From Balaenoptera acutorostrata (lineage: Eukaryota; Chordata; Mammalia; Artiodactyla; Balaenopteridae): a DNA stretch of 64,000 nucleotides. The stretch is taken from NCBI RefSeq assembly GCF_949987535.1, contig NC_080069.1:37003269-37067268 (forward strand), in the 5' to 3' direction. Positions within the stretch are counted from its first letter, which is position 1; every line of letters begins with the position of its first letter. Made by a program: the position numbers and the translations under genes. Positions 46,861 through 58,612 of this stretch are shown here, piece by piece. A model generated the notes under the pieces. The model was not told where the DNA came from and made no database searches. It saw nothing but the letters and a program-made list of their open reading frames with translations.

Positions 46861-49049
46861 GAGGTCAGGGCAAGATGGCGGAAGAGTAAGATGCGGAGAT
46901 CACCCTCCTTCCCACAGATACATTAGAAATACATCTACACGTGGAACTGTTCCTACAGAACACCCACTGAATGCTGGCAGAAGACGTCAGACCTCCCAAA
47001 AGGCAAGAAACTCCCCCACGTACTTGGGTAGGGCAAAAGAAAAAAGAAATAACAGAGACAAAAGAATAGGGACGGGACCTGCACCAGTGGGAGGGAGCTG
47101 TGAAGGAGGAAAGGTTTCCACACACTAGGAAGCCCCTTCGTGGGAGGAGACTGCGGGTGGCAGAGGGGGAAGCTTTGGAGCCACGGAGGAGAGCGCAGCC
47201 ACAGGGGTGCAGAGGGCAAAGCAGAGAAATTCGCGCACAGAGGCTCTGCGCCGAGCAGCACTCACCAACCTGGAGAGGCTTGTCTGCTCACCCTCCGGGG
47301 CAGGTGGGGGCTGTGAGCTGAGGCTCGGGCTTCAGTTGGATCCAAGGGAGAGGACTGGGGTTGCCTGCATAAACACTGCCTGAAGGGGTTAGCACACCAC
47401 AGCTAGCCGGGAGGGAGTCCGGGAAAATGTCTGCAGCTGCCGAAGAGGCAAGAGACTTTTTCTTACCTCTTTGTTTCCTGGTGCGTGAGGAGAGGGGATT
47501 CACAGCACCACCTAAACGAACTCCAGAGACGGGCGCGAGCCGTGGCTATCAGCGTGGACCCCAGAGACGGGCATGAGACGCTAAGGCTGCTGCTGCCGCC
47601 ACCAAGAAGCCTGTGTGCGAGCACAGGTCACTATCCACACCACCCGTCCCGGTAGCCTGTGCAGCCCACCACTGCCAGGGTCCCGTGATCCAGGGAAAAC
47701 TTCCCCGGGAGAACACACAGCGCGCATAAGGCTGCTGCAACGTCACGCCAGCCTCTGCCGCTGCAGGCTCACCCCACATCTGTACCCCTCCCTCCCCCCG
47801 CCTGAGTGAGCCAGAGCACCCAAAGCAGCTGCTCCTTTAACCCCATTCTGTCTGGGTGGGGAACAGACACCCTCAGGTGACCTACACGCAGAGGCATCTC
47901 CAAATCCAAAGCTGAACCCCGGGAGCTGTACGAACAAAGACGAGAAAGGGAAATATCTCCCAGCAGCCTCAGAAGCAGCGGATTAAAGCTCCACAAACAA
48001 CTTGATGTGCCTGCATCTGTTGAATACCTGAATAGACAAGGAATCATCCCAAATTCAGGAGTTGGACTTTGGGAAAAGGATATAATAATTTTCCCCCTTT
48101 CCTTTTTCTGTGAGTGTGCATGTGTGTGCTTCTGGGTGATATTTTGTCTGTACAGCTTTGCTTTCACCATTAGTCCTAGGGTTTTGTCCATCCGTTTGTT
48201 TTTTTTTTTTTTTACTTAAAAAATTTTTTTCTTAATAAATGTTTTCTTCATAACTTTTTCCTTATTTTCTATTTTTAAAAATTAAAAAAAAATTTTAATG
48301 TTATTTCATATTTTTTATTTTAAAAAATTTAAAATATTTTTTCTTAATAAAATTTTTCTTAATTTTTTATTTTTTCTTATAAAAAATTAATAAATCTATT
48401 TTTTAAAATTAAAAAGAATTTTTTTCCTAATAAATGTATTCTTAATAATTTTTTTCCTTATTTTTATTATTATAGCTTTATTTTATTTTATTTTATTTTA
48501 TTTTATCCTCTTTCTTTCTTTCTTTCTATTTTTTCTCCCTTTTATTCTGAGCCGTGTGGATGAAAGGCTCTTGGTGTGCCAGCCAGGCATCAGGGCTGTG
48601 CCTTTGAGGTGGGAGAGCCAACTTCAGGACACTGGTCCACAAAAGACCTCCCAGCTCCACGTAATACCAAACGGCAAAAATCTCTCAGAGATCTCCATCT
48701 CAACATCAACACCCAGCTTCACTCAACGACCAGCAAGCTACAGTGCTGCACACCCTATGCCAAACAACTAGCAAGACAGGAACACAGCCCCATCCATTAG
48801 CAGAGAGGCTGCCTAAAATCATAATAAGGCCACAGACACCCCAAAACACACCACCAGACGTGGACCTGCCCACCAGAAAGACAAGATGCAGCCTCATCCA
48901 CCAGAACACAGGCACTAGTCCCCTCCACCAGGAAGCCTACACAACCCACTGAACCAACCTTAGCCACTGGGGACAGATACCAAACACAATGGGAACTACG
49001 AACCTGCAGCCTGTGAAAAGGAGACCCCGAACACAGTAAGATAAGCAAA
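46861..49049 (+). promoter_or_regulatory. L1 5' UTR / internal promoter
   Basis: The first ~1.1 kb is GC- and CpG-rich, unlike its surroundings. AAGATGGCGG at 46872-46881 is a YY1-type site 12 bp from the start, the position that fixes the start of transcription in human L1. The last third (about 48190-48545) is a T- and A-rich low-complexity tract with a (ttta)n/(tttc)n run, probably expanded after or during retrotransposition. The many open frames in the GC-rich part are chance. At about 2.2 kb the 5' UTR is more than twice the human L1 length. Confidence 0.85.
48190..48545. repeat. Low-complexity T/A-rich tract in L1 5' UTR
   Basis: A run of T15, then alternating poly-T and poly-A segments that can pair with each other, then ttttattttatttta and tttctttctttc repeats. 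It lies wholly inside the L1 5' UTR. Confidence 0.85.
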
Positions 49050-49946
49050 ATGAGAAGAAAAAAAAAAAACACACAGCAAGTGAAGGAGCAGGGTCAAAAC
49101 ACACCAGACCTAACAAATGAAGAGGAAATAGGCAGTCTACCTGAAAAAGAATTCAGAATAATGATAGTAAAGATGATCCTAAATCTTGGAAATAGAATAG
49201 ACAAAATGCAAGAAACATTTAACAAGGACACAGAAGAGCTAAAGAAGAACCAAGCAACGATGAACAACACAATAAATGAAATTAAATATACTCTAGATGG
49301 GATCAATAGCAGAATAACTGAGGCAGAAGAACAGATAAGTGACCTGGAAGATAAAATAGTGGAAATAACTACTGCAGAGAAAAATAAAGAAAAGAGAATG
49401 AAAAGAACTGAGGACTGTCTCAGAGACCTCTGGGACAACATTAAATGCACCAACATTCGAATTATAAGGTTCCCAGGAGAAGAAGAGAAAAAGAAAGGGA
49501 CTGAGAAAATGTTTGCAGAGATTATAGTTGAAAACTTCCCTAATATGGGAAAGGAAATAGTTAATCAACTCCTGGAAGCACAGAGAGTCCCATAGAGGAT
49601 AAATCCAAGGAGAAACACGCCAAGACACATATTAATCAAACTGTCAAAAATTAAATATAAAGAAAACATATTAAAAGCAGCAAGGGAAAAACAACAAATA
49701 ACACCCAAGGGAATCTCCATAAGGTTAACAGCTGATCTTTCAGCAGAAACTCTGCAAGCCAGAAGGGAGTGGAAGGATATACTTAAAGTGATGAAGGAGA
49801 AAAACCTACAATCAAGGTTCCTCTACCCAGCAAGGATCTCATTCAGATTTGATGGAGAAATTAAAACCTTTACAGACAAGCAAAAGCTGAGAGAGTTCAG
49901 CATCACCAAACCAGCTTTACAACAAATGCTAAAGGAACTTCTCTAG
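49050..49946 (+). pseudogene. ORF1: L1 ORF1p, single in-frame stop
   Basis: ORF1p coats L1 RNA as a trimer. The ATG at 49050 opens a frame of about 298 codons to TAG 49944-49946. Residues ~30-125 form the coiled coil ('MNNTINEIKYTLDGINSRIT'). The RRM begins near residue 132 ('CTNIRIIRFPGEEEKKKG'), and the C-terminal domain follows ('REWKDILKVMKEK'). The only lesion that I see is TAG at 49593-49595 (codon 182). It most simply arose from a tyrosine codon by one change, since the frame resumes at once and stays open for 116 further codons. The truncated product would keep the coiled coil and most of the RRM but lose the C-terminal domain needed for nucleic-acid binding. Confidence 0.92.
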
Positions 49947-50004
49947 GCAAGAAACACAAGAGAAGGAAAACACCTACAATAACAAACCCAAAACATTTAA
50001 GAAA

Positions 50005-53000
50005 ATGGGAATAGGAACATACATATCGATAATTACCTTAAATGTAAATGGATTAAATGCTCCCACCAAAAGACACAGACTGGCTGAATGGATACAAAAA
50101 CAAGACCCATATATATGCTGTCTACAAGAGACCCACTTCAGACCTAGGGACACATACTGACTAAAAGTGAGGGGATGGAAAAAGATATTCCATGCAAATG
50201 GAAATCAAAAGAAAGCTGGACTAGCAATTCTCATATCAGACAAAATAGACTTTAAAATAAAGACTATTACAAGAGACAAAGAAGGACACTATATCATGAT
50301 CAAGGGATCGATCCAAGAAGAAGATATAACAATTGTAAATATTTATGCAACCAACATAGGAGCACCTCAATACATAAGGCAAATACTAACAGCCATAAAA
50401 GGGGAAATCAACAGTAACACAATCATAGTAGGGGACTTTAACACCCCACTTTCACCAATGGACAGATCATCCAAATTGAAAATAAATAAGGAAACACAAG
50501 CTTTAAATGATACGTTAAACAAGATGGACTTAAATGATATTTATAGGACATTCCACCCAAAAACAACAGAATACACATTTTTCTCAAGTGCTCATGGAAC
50601 ATTCTCCAGGATACATCATATCTTGGGTCACAAATTAAGCCTTGGTAAGTTTAAGAAAATTGAAATCGTATCAAGTATCTTTTCCGACCACAATGCTATG
50701 AGACTAGATATCAATTACAGGAAAAGATCTGTAAAAAATACAAACACATGGAGGCTACACAATACACTACTTAATAACGAAGTGATCACTGACGAAATCA
50801 AAGAGGAAATCAAAAAATACCTAGAAACAAATGACAATGGAGACACGACGACCCAAAACCTATGGGATGCAGCAAAAGCAGTTCTAAAAGGGAAGTTTAT
50901 AGCAATACAAGCCTACATCAAGAAACAGGAAACATCTCGAACAAACAACCTAACCTTGCACCTAAAGCAATTAGAGAAAGAAGAACAAAAAACCCCAAAG
51001 TTAGCAGAAGGAAAGAAATCATAAAGATCAGATCAGAAATAAATGAAAAAGAAATGGAGGAGACAATAGCAAGGATCAATAAAACTAAAAGCTGGTTCTT
51101 TGAGAAGATAAACAAAACTGATAAACCATTAGCCAGACTCATCAAGAGAAAAAGGGAGAAGAGTCAAATCAATAGAATTAGAAATGAAAAAGGAGAAGTA
51201 ACCACTGACACTGCAGAAATGCAAAGGATCATGAGAGATTACTACAAGCAACTCTATGCCAATAAACTGGACAACCTGGAAGAAATGGACAGACAGATTC
51301 TTAGAAATGCACAACCTACCGAGACTGAACCAGGAAGAAATAGAAAATATGAACAGACCAATCACAAGCACTGAAATTCAAACTGTGATTAAAAATCTTC
51401 CAACAAACAAAAGCCAAGGACCAAATGGCTTCACAGGTGAATTCTATCAAACATTTAGAGAAGAGCTAACACCTATCCTTCTCAAACTCTTCCAAAATAT
51501 TGCAGAGGGAGGAACACTCCCCAACTCATTCTACGAGGCCACCATCACCCTGACACCAAAACCAGACAAAGATGTCACAAAGAAAGAAAACTACAGGCCA
51601 ATATCACTGATGAACATAGATGCAAAAATTCTCAACAAAATACTACCAAACAGAATCCAACAGCACATTAAAAGGATCATACACCATGATCAAGTGGGGT
51701 TTATCCCAGCAATGCAAGGATTCTTCAATATACGCAAATCAATCAACGTGATACATCATATTAACAAATTGAAGGAGAAAAACCATATGAACATCTCAAT
51801 AGACGCAGAGAAAGCTTTTGACAAAATTCAACACCCATTTATGATAAAAGCCCTGCAGAAAGTAGGCATAGAGGGAACTTTCCTCAACATAATAAAGGCC
51901 ATATATGACAAACCCACAGCCAACATTGTCCTCAATGGTGAAAAACTGAAACCATTTCCACTAAGATCAGGAACAAGACAAGGTTGCCCACTCTCACCAC
52001 TATTATTCAACATAGTTTTGGAAGTTTTAGCCACAGCAATCAGAGAAGAAAAAGGAATCCAAATCGGAAAAGAAGAAGTAAAGCTCTCACTGTTTGCAGA
52101 CGACATGATACTATACATAGAGAATCCTAAAGATGCTACCAGAAAACTAGTAGAACTAATCAATGAATTTGGTAAAGTAGCAGGATACAAAATTAATGCA
52201 CAGAAATCACTTGTGTTCCTATATACTAATGATGAAAAATCTGAAAGTGAAATTAAGAAAACACTCCCGTTTACCATTGCAACAAAAAGAATAAAATATG
52301 TAGGAATAAACCTACCTAAGGAGACAAAAGACCTGTATGCAGAAAATTATAGGACACTGATGAAAGAAATTAAAGATGATACAAATAGATGGCAAGATAC
52401 ACCATGTTCTTGGATTGGAAGAATCAACATTGTGAAAACGACTCTACTACCCAAAGCAATCTACAGATTCAATGCAATCCCTATCAAACTACCAATGGCA
52501 TTTCTCACAGAACTAGAAAAAAAATTTCACAATTTGTATGGAAACACAAAAGACCCCGAATAGCCAAAGCAATCTTGAGAACGAAAAATGGAGCTGGAGG
52601 CATCAGGCTCCCTGACTTCAGACTATATTACAAAGCTACAGTAATCAAGACAGTTTGGTACTGGCACAAAAACAGAAATATAGATCAATGGAACAGGATA
52701 GAAAGCCCAGAGATAAACCCACGCACATATGGTCACCTTATCTTTGATAAAGGAGGCAAGCATATACAGTGGAGAAAAGACAGCCTCTTTAATAACCGGT
52801 GCTGGGAAAATTGCACAGATACATGTAAAAGTATGAAATTAGAACACTCCCTGACATCATACACAAAAATAAACTCAAAATGGATTAAAGACCTAAGTGT
52901 AAGGCCAGACACTATCAAACTCTTAGAGGAAAACATAGGCAGAACACTCTATGACATAAATCACAGCAAGATCCTTTTTGACCCAGCTCCTAGAGAAATG

Positions 53001-53816
53001 GAAGTAAAAACACAAATAAACAAATGGGACCTAATGAAACTTAAAAGCTTTTGCACAGCAAAGGAAACCATAAACAAGACCAAAAGACAACCCTCAGAAT
53101 GGGAGAAAATATTTGCAAATGAAGCAAGTGACAAAGGATTAATCTCCAAGATTTACAAGCAGCTCATGCAGCTCAATAAGAAAAAAACAAACAACCCAAT
53201 CCAAAAATGGGCAGAAGACCTAAATAGACATTTCTCCAAAGAAGATATACAGATTGCCAACAGACACATGAAAGAATGCTCAACATCATTAATCATTAGA
53301 GAAATGCAAATCAAAACTACAATGAGATATCATCTCACACTGGTCAGAATGGCCATCATCAAAAAATCTAGAAACAATAAATGCTGGAGAGGGTGTGGAG
53401 GAAAGGGAACCCTCTTGCACTGTTAGTGGGAATGTAAATTGATACAGCCACTATGGAGAACAGTATGGAGGTTCCTTAAAAAACTAAAAATAGAACTACC
53501 ATACGACCCAGCAATCCCACTACTGGGCATATACCCTGAGAAAACCATAATTCAAAAAGGGTCATGTACCAAAATGTTCATTGCAGCTCTATTTACAATA
53601 GCCAGGACATGGAATCAACCTAAGTGTCCATCATCGGATGAATGGATAAAGAAGATGTGGCACATATATACAATGGAATATTACTTAGCCATAAAAAGAA
53701 ACGAAATGGAGTTATTTGTAGTGAGGTGGATGGAGTTAGAGTCTGTCATACAGAGTGAAGTAAGTCAGAAAGAGAAAAAAAAATACAGTATGCTAACACA
53801 TATATATGGAATCTAA
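50005..53816 (+). pseudogene. ORF2: L1 ORF2p with two stops and three frameshifts
   Basis: The ATG at 50005 and the stop ending at 53816 enclose about 1270 codons, full length. The endonuclease domain holds QETH, GDFN and SDHNAMR (near 50685-50710). The reverse transcriptase holds '[20 protein letters not shown]', '[20 protein letters not shown]' and an intact catalytic FADDM (52093-52107). The cysteine-rich C-terminus is at 53380-53816. Lesions, in order: TGA at 50158-50160 (codon 52); loss of one base near 50985; gain of four bases near 51287-51295 (a repeated gaca) restoring frame; loss of one base in an A-run near 52520; TAG at 53424-53426 in place of tryptophan in the C-terminal Cys-rich segment. 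The longest uninterrupted piece is 51256-52563 (435 residues), which includes the reverse-transcriptase core. Confidence 0.93.
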
Positions 53817-54384
53817 GGGAAAATAAAAAAGGTCATGAAGAACCTAGTGGCAAGATGGGAATAAAGACACATACCTACTAGAGAATGGACTTGAGGATAT
53901 GGGGAGGGGGAAGGGTGAGATGTGACAGGGTGAGAGAGTGTCATGGACATATACACACTACCAAATGTAAAATCGATAGCTAGTGGGAAGCAGCCACATA
54001 GCACAGGAAGATCAGCTCGGTGCTTTGTGACTACCTAGAGGGGTGGGATAGGGAGGGTGGGAGGGAGGGAGATGCAAGAGGGAAGAGATATGGGAACATA
54101 TGTATATGTATAACTGATTCACTTTGTTATAAAGCAGAAACTAACACACCATTGTAAAGCAATTATACTCCAATAAAGATGTTTAAAAAAAAATGTAGAT
54201 TCTGATTCACTAGGTCTGGGGTGGGGCCTGAGTGTCTGCATTTTAACAAGCTCTCAAGAAATGCCAATACTGCTGGTCCACAGATCACACTTTAAGTAGG
54301 AAGGGTAGGTGACCTCTGATGAGCCTTACTTATCTATGAAAACACAGCTGGGAATGGCTAGGAAGGTAATGTGTTGCAAAAGAA

Positions 54385-54545
54385 AGAACAATGCCCCATT
54401 ATCAAATGCCATTAGTGTAAATTTAAGTCCTGCCACTTGCTAACTATGCATTCCTGAACAAATTCATGTAATGATTCTGAGATTTAGTTTCCTTATCTAT
54501 TACATGTGTGTAATACCTGCCTTACATAGCTCAAAATACAGTGGA
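54385..54545 (+). mobile_element. SINE MIR, sense
   Basis: 'agtcctgccacttgctaact' followed by 'gagatttagtttccttatct' and 'taatacctgccttacatagc' is the MIR core in sense orientation. Both ends are worn. Confidence 0.7.
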
Positions 54546-54596
54546 GTTTCTTCTAATTTGAAGGTTAGGTTCTAAATAAATGTCTAATGCAGAAAT

Positions 54597-54668
54597 GTAT
54601 ATATGTATGTACATATATATGGTATATGGTGTATGTGTATGTATATGTATATGATATATATGTATATC
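54597..54668. repeat. TA/TG-rich simple sequence
   Basis: Imperfect 'tatatgtatg' and 'gtatatgg' units, a degraded microsatellite. Confidence 0.8.
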
Positions 54669-56023
54669 CTTGGAAGTGCCTTTAAATCTCCCATTAAATA
54701 CACCTTTTTATTAAATTCAACACAGGTAGGTAGAGGCCTTGCATACTCATCTAATGATCTCTTCCTAGAAATTTGGCGTCATGGTTTGTTGTAACATCTT
54801 TCAGTCCCATGAGGTTCAAATTCCCTTCTATCACCAAGAAGGGGTGGAGAGTACAGTAATAGAACAAATCCCCTATGGATTGCCCCCTGATCCTGGAAGA
54901 CACAAAAGTAGTTTCAAATTAACTTTCGATACATTTGTGTAAACTGTTTTATCCTTTTTCAGAAGGAATAATCCACAACATTCACATAAAAACAGAAATT
55001 TAAATTGCAATGGATATTTTCTTTTTGAAAAGGCTCTTGAATTCATTGACGGAACTTTGCCTAAACTGATGAATTAATTTGTTTGGGCCAGATTTCATAA
55101 ATCCTGTAATAATTCTTCCCTTTATACATGTTGACTTGATTTTTTTAGATCTATAGCCTATGGTTTAAATGTTTTAACCTTTACTACTTTAATCAGCTAA
55201 CATTTATTTAAGGGTTGCATGATGACTGGCCATTGAAAGATACAGCTAACTAAAATATAAATTCTAATTTGTCAGTTAAATAAACCTGAATATCTAAATA
55301 ATAAGTAGAAATCAATCTATGTCACTGAATTTTGAAATGTTTGATGTAACTCTTTCTCTTCCAGGGCTATGTTGAAGATAAATTTCTAGGTATTGCTACA
55401 AAGCTTGGACATGCATATCATTGCCCCACTTAGATACGGCTGGTTTAGCTTGGCTGTATACAAGCAGACTTTTAACTGTATATGTAGATTTATTTATGAT
55501 GTGTTAGACTCTTTTTTCGTTAATGCATGAAAGCTAAGTACCAATTTAGCATGATTCAAATCAGGCTTTAGTACAAAATTCAGCAGAGCTTTAAAATTTT
55601 TAGTCTTGTTAACTTACTACACTAAACTTGAGATGCACATTGCTTACCATAAACAAGTTTAAAATCAAGTTTGGTAAAAATCTTTCAAAGACTGTAGTAT
55701 ATAAGCTTTTTGAGTGTCTGTTAGAAAATTGTATTTCTAGAGCCCAATTAACCAAATGTCATGGGTCTTTTCTTATGGTTAACTGTAACAGGGCAATGAG
55801 AGAAATTCAGTGGATCACTTACTGGTCATAACAAGTATGGATTTAAGTTGGTAACATTTTCGTTTTTGTTAAGAGCTCTCTCATTGTCTAGGATTCCCAT
55901 TAGGTTACTGCAGTGAGATTGGTGATAATTTTCAAGATAATATGCCTTCTATGCATTGGGAAGACCATTTGGTTATGACTGTTCCAATCTTAGGTTGGTT
56001 AAGTGTAAGATAAAGGATAAAGC
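54669..56023. other. Unique-looking sequence, no gene established
   Basis: No named repeat was recognised. A splice-acceptor-like 'ctctttctcttccag' at 55350-55364 is followed by a 22-codon frame ending in TAG at 55431-55433, which I judge insufficient to call a terminal exon. Confidence 0.4.
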
Positions 56024-56082
56024 ACAGTTAAAATGAGTATGCATTGGAGTTACCTCAAGTCCTAGTTAAAACAAAGATTGCT

Positions 56083-57482
56083 TCCCGAGCATCAAGGTTA
56101 TTCAATGGGGAAAGGACAGTCTTTTCAACAAATGATGCTGGGAAAACCGACTATCCATATGCAAAAGAATAAACCTGGACCCTTATCTTCAACCATAAAC
56201 AAAAATTAATTCAAAATGGATCAAGAACCTAAATACAAGAGCTAAAAACTCTAAAGCTCTTAGAAAAAAACATAGCGGGAAGTTTTAATGACCTTGGTAA
56301 CCTCTGTTACCAACCAGGGCTCTTTGGTTGTTTTTTTTTTTTGGATTTGGCAATGATTTCTTGGACATGACACCAGAAGTACAAGAAACAAAAGAAAAAT
56401 AAACAGATAATTGAACTTCATGAAAATTTAAAACATTTGTGCATCAAAGGATGCTATCAAGAGAGTGAAAAGATAACCCACAGAATGGGAGAAAACACTT
56501 GCAAATCATATATCTGATGAAGAATTAATATCCAGAATATAAAGATATATTAAAATATAACTTTAAAAAGATACATATAAAATATAAATCCTAAAACTCA
56601 GCAACAAAAAATTAACAACCCGATTCAAAAAGTGGGAAAGGACTTGAATAGATATTTCTCCAAAGAAGATATACCAATGACCAATAAGCACATGAAAAGA
56701 TGCTTATGTCACTAGTCACTAGGGAAATGCTTATCAAAACCACAGTGAGATACTGATTCACACCCATTAGGATGGCTATTATTAAAAAAAAAAAAAGATT
56801 AAACAGCAAGTATTGATAAGGATGTGGAGAAATTAGAACCTGTGTACATTGCTGGTGTAAATGTAAAAAGGTGCAACCACTGTAGAAAATAGTTTGGCAG
56901 TTCTTCAAAGAGTTAACACAGAATTACCATATGATCCAGCAATTCCACTTAGTATATACTCACAAGAATTGAAAGCAGAGACCCATATACTGTACACCAA
57001 TGTTCATAGCAGCATTATCCATAATAGCTAAAAGATGCAAACAACACAAATATCCGTCAATAGGTCAATGGCTAAACAAAAGGTCTTCTGTACATACAAT
57101 GGAATATTATTCAGCTGTTAAAAAAATGAATTTTAGATACATGCTCCAACATAGATGAATCTTTAAAACATTATGCTAAGTGAAATAAGCCAGACACAGA
57201 CAAATATTGTATGATTCCATTTATGTGAGGTATCTAGAGTAGGCAAATTTATAAAGATAGGCAGTGGAATAGAGAGACTGGGGAGTAGCGTGGAGGAAAT
57301 GGGGAGCTGTTATTTAATGGGTATGGAGTTTCTGTTTGAAATGATGGAAGAAGTTCTGGAAATGGATAATGGTGATGGTTACACAACAATGTTAATGCAC
57401 TTAACACTACTAAATTGAACACCATACAAATGGTTTAAAGGGCATGTTTATCTCATGTATATTTTGTCACACACACACAAAT
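56083..57482 (+). pseudogene. Old 5'-truncated L1, sense, inserted in MER5A
   Basis: It begins in the ORF2 C-terminal third ('ggttattcaatggggaaagg') and continues through 'aatggatcaagaacctaaat', 'agcagcattatccataatag' and 'tgctaagtgaaataagccag' to 'aaatggtttaaagggcatgt' and a tail that has become (CA)n. The target flanks aaaacaaagattgct (56068-56082) and accccacagattcct (57483-57497) agree at 10 of 15 positions, consistent with an old duplication. The frame is broken throughout. A foreign ~45-bp piece sits at 56298-56344. Confidence 0.8.
56298..56344. repeat. Short 'TGTTACCAACCAGGG...(T)n' insert inside L1
   Basis: L1 text reads 'atgaccttgg' to the left and 'atttggcaatgatttcttgg' to the right, which are adjacent in L1. 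Between them is 'taacctctgttaccaacc', 'agggctctttggttg' and a T run. TTGG occurs on both sides and may be a 4-bp target duplication. The same core recurs at 58939 and 59315. Confidence 0.65.
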
Positions 57483-57619
57483 ACCCCACAGATTCCTGGG
57501 TCCTATTCCCAGAGTCTCTGACTCTGGGTTGGAGCCAGAGAATTTACATTTCTAACAAGTTTCCCAGTGATACTCATGCTGCTGGCCCAGAAACCACACT
57601 TGAAGAAACCTCTCCTTTA

Positions 57620-58336
57620 AAGACTAGTTTTTCCCACCCAAGAAGAGAAGAAATTCAAAAGAAGATTAAAAAAAAGTTGAAGGTAGTAGATACTGGAAAC
57701 TCAGTGTTCAGAAGGATTCTTGAGTCATGTCCAGTCTCAATGGAACAGAGCTCTAGGACAGAGTAATAATGCACACTGTAGGTACAGGAGGAGCAACTGA
57801 CCGCACATGCCACACATTCATCATCCACAGGTTGACTGGTTTTAATCTTGTTTATAGTACAATCTCACTCTTACACTCAAGTTTAATTCACATCACAGAA
57901 TTATACCTCTTTGGTATAAGGCTTCAGCAAAAGTTAAGTCAAAGTGACCCAGCCAGGGTGTTGGGTTTTTCTTTTTCTGGGAGGGGTTGGGGAGAAGTGT
58001 GAGGTAGGGAAATGGAGGAGGAGAGGAAAGGACTAGAATAAAGTGAAGGAGACACAAGGGCAAAACTGACAGAATCAAGTTGGAGAAGAGAGTGGCAAAC
58101 AGAAAAGTGTGTGCAAAGATTTCTTGTGGATTCCCAAGTACTCAATTAAAAGCAGGCTGAAGCTTGAGAACTGGGTTGAAGGCTAAAGACTGTGAAGCGG
58201 GTAAGGGTGGTCAATGCATTTTTCAGCCAGCCCCATCACTGGCTCAGAATCTCCTAGACATGGCTCCTCTTAGGCAAGTTGTACCAGAAGCCCAAGTTTC
58301 ATCTGGAATTTAAGAACTCTTCATGTTTTGAATATG
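57620..58336. other. Unassigned sequence
   Basis: No gene or named repeat recognised. It includes purine-rich stretches such as 'ggaggaggagaggaaagg'. Confidence 0.4.
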
Positions 58337-58612
58337 GCGCAGAGCAGGGGTCCCCATTCCCTGGGCCGTGGACTAGTACCAGTCCGCTGCCTGTTAGGAA
58401 CTGGGCCGCACAGCAGGAGGTGAGTGGCGTGCCAGCAACCGAAGCTTCATCTGCCGCTCCCCATTGCTCCCCATTGCTTGCATTGCTGCCTGAACCATCG
58501 CTTGCATTGCCACCTGAAACATCCCCCACCCCCCCACCCCCGTCAGTGGAAAAATTGTCTTCCACAAAACCGTTCCCTGGTGCTAAAATGTTTGGGGACC
58601 ACTGGCCTAGAA
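58337..58612 (+). mobile_element. MER1-type hAT-Charlie transposon
   Basis: The element proper (58345-58604) begins 'caggggtccccattccctgg' and ends 'aatgtttggggaccactg', with 'gcaggaggtgagtggcg' inside. It is the same family as 22930-23153. The flanks gcgcagag and gcctagaa match at only 5 of 8 bases, so this duplication has decayed. The CpG-rich interior gives long open frames on both strands that are not genes. Confidence 0.88.

Larger units (their letters stand above)
46846..54204 (+). mobile_element. Full-length young L1, plus strand, 15-bp TSD
   Basis: The element proper runs from 46861 to 54189 (about 7.3 kb). The perfect duplication aaaatgtagattctg lies at 46846-46860 and 54190-54204, cut at a classical TT|AAAA site. 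The order is: 5' UTR of about 2.2 kb starting 'gaggtcagggcaagatgg', ORF1 (49050-49946), a 58-bp gap, ORF2 (50005-53816), and a 3' UTR of about 370 bp ending 'aataaagatgtttaaaaaa'. It closely resembles the truncated copies at 17505, 35028 and 59084 in its 3' UTR, and the partial L1 at 63515 in its 5' UTR. Both ORFs are damaged, so it is no longer autonomous. Confidence 0.97.
46808..54300 (-). mobile_element. MER5A hAT transposon, split by the plus-strand L1
   Basis: The left piece (about 46808-46860: 'atgcaccttgggatcttgtt' then AAAATGTAGATTCTG) and the right piece (54190-54300: 'attcactaggtctggggtgg', 'tgctggtccacagatcacac') join into one continuous MER5A when the L1 is removed. The strand is given relative to the usual MER5A consensus and is a convention only. 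The outer limits are blurred. Confidence 0.8.
56024..57615 (-). mobile_element. Second MER5A, split by a sense L1
   Basis: The left piece (about 56024-56082: 'gtatgcattggagttacctc' then 'gttaaaacaaagattgct') and the right piece (about 57483-57615: 'cagattcctgggtcctattc', 'gagaatttacatttctaaca', 'tgctggcccagaaaccacac') are the two halves of a MER5A element. The orientation is the same as in the copy at 46808-54300, and the break falls at the same internal point. Confidence 0.8.

Noticed and set aside
46826..47937. Many open frames of 60-140 codons
   Set aside because: They fall in the GC-rich L1 5' UTR, which is non-coding.
51828..52277. 149-codon minus-strand frame, and a similar one at 42130-42537
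   Set aside because: Antisense shadows of the L1 reverse-transcriptase region.
55365..55433. Possible terminal exon after a good acceptor, 22 codons then TAG
   Set aside because: Too short to judge, with no upstream partner and no nearby polyadenylation signal that I could tie to it.
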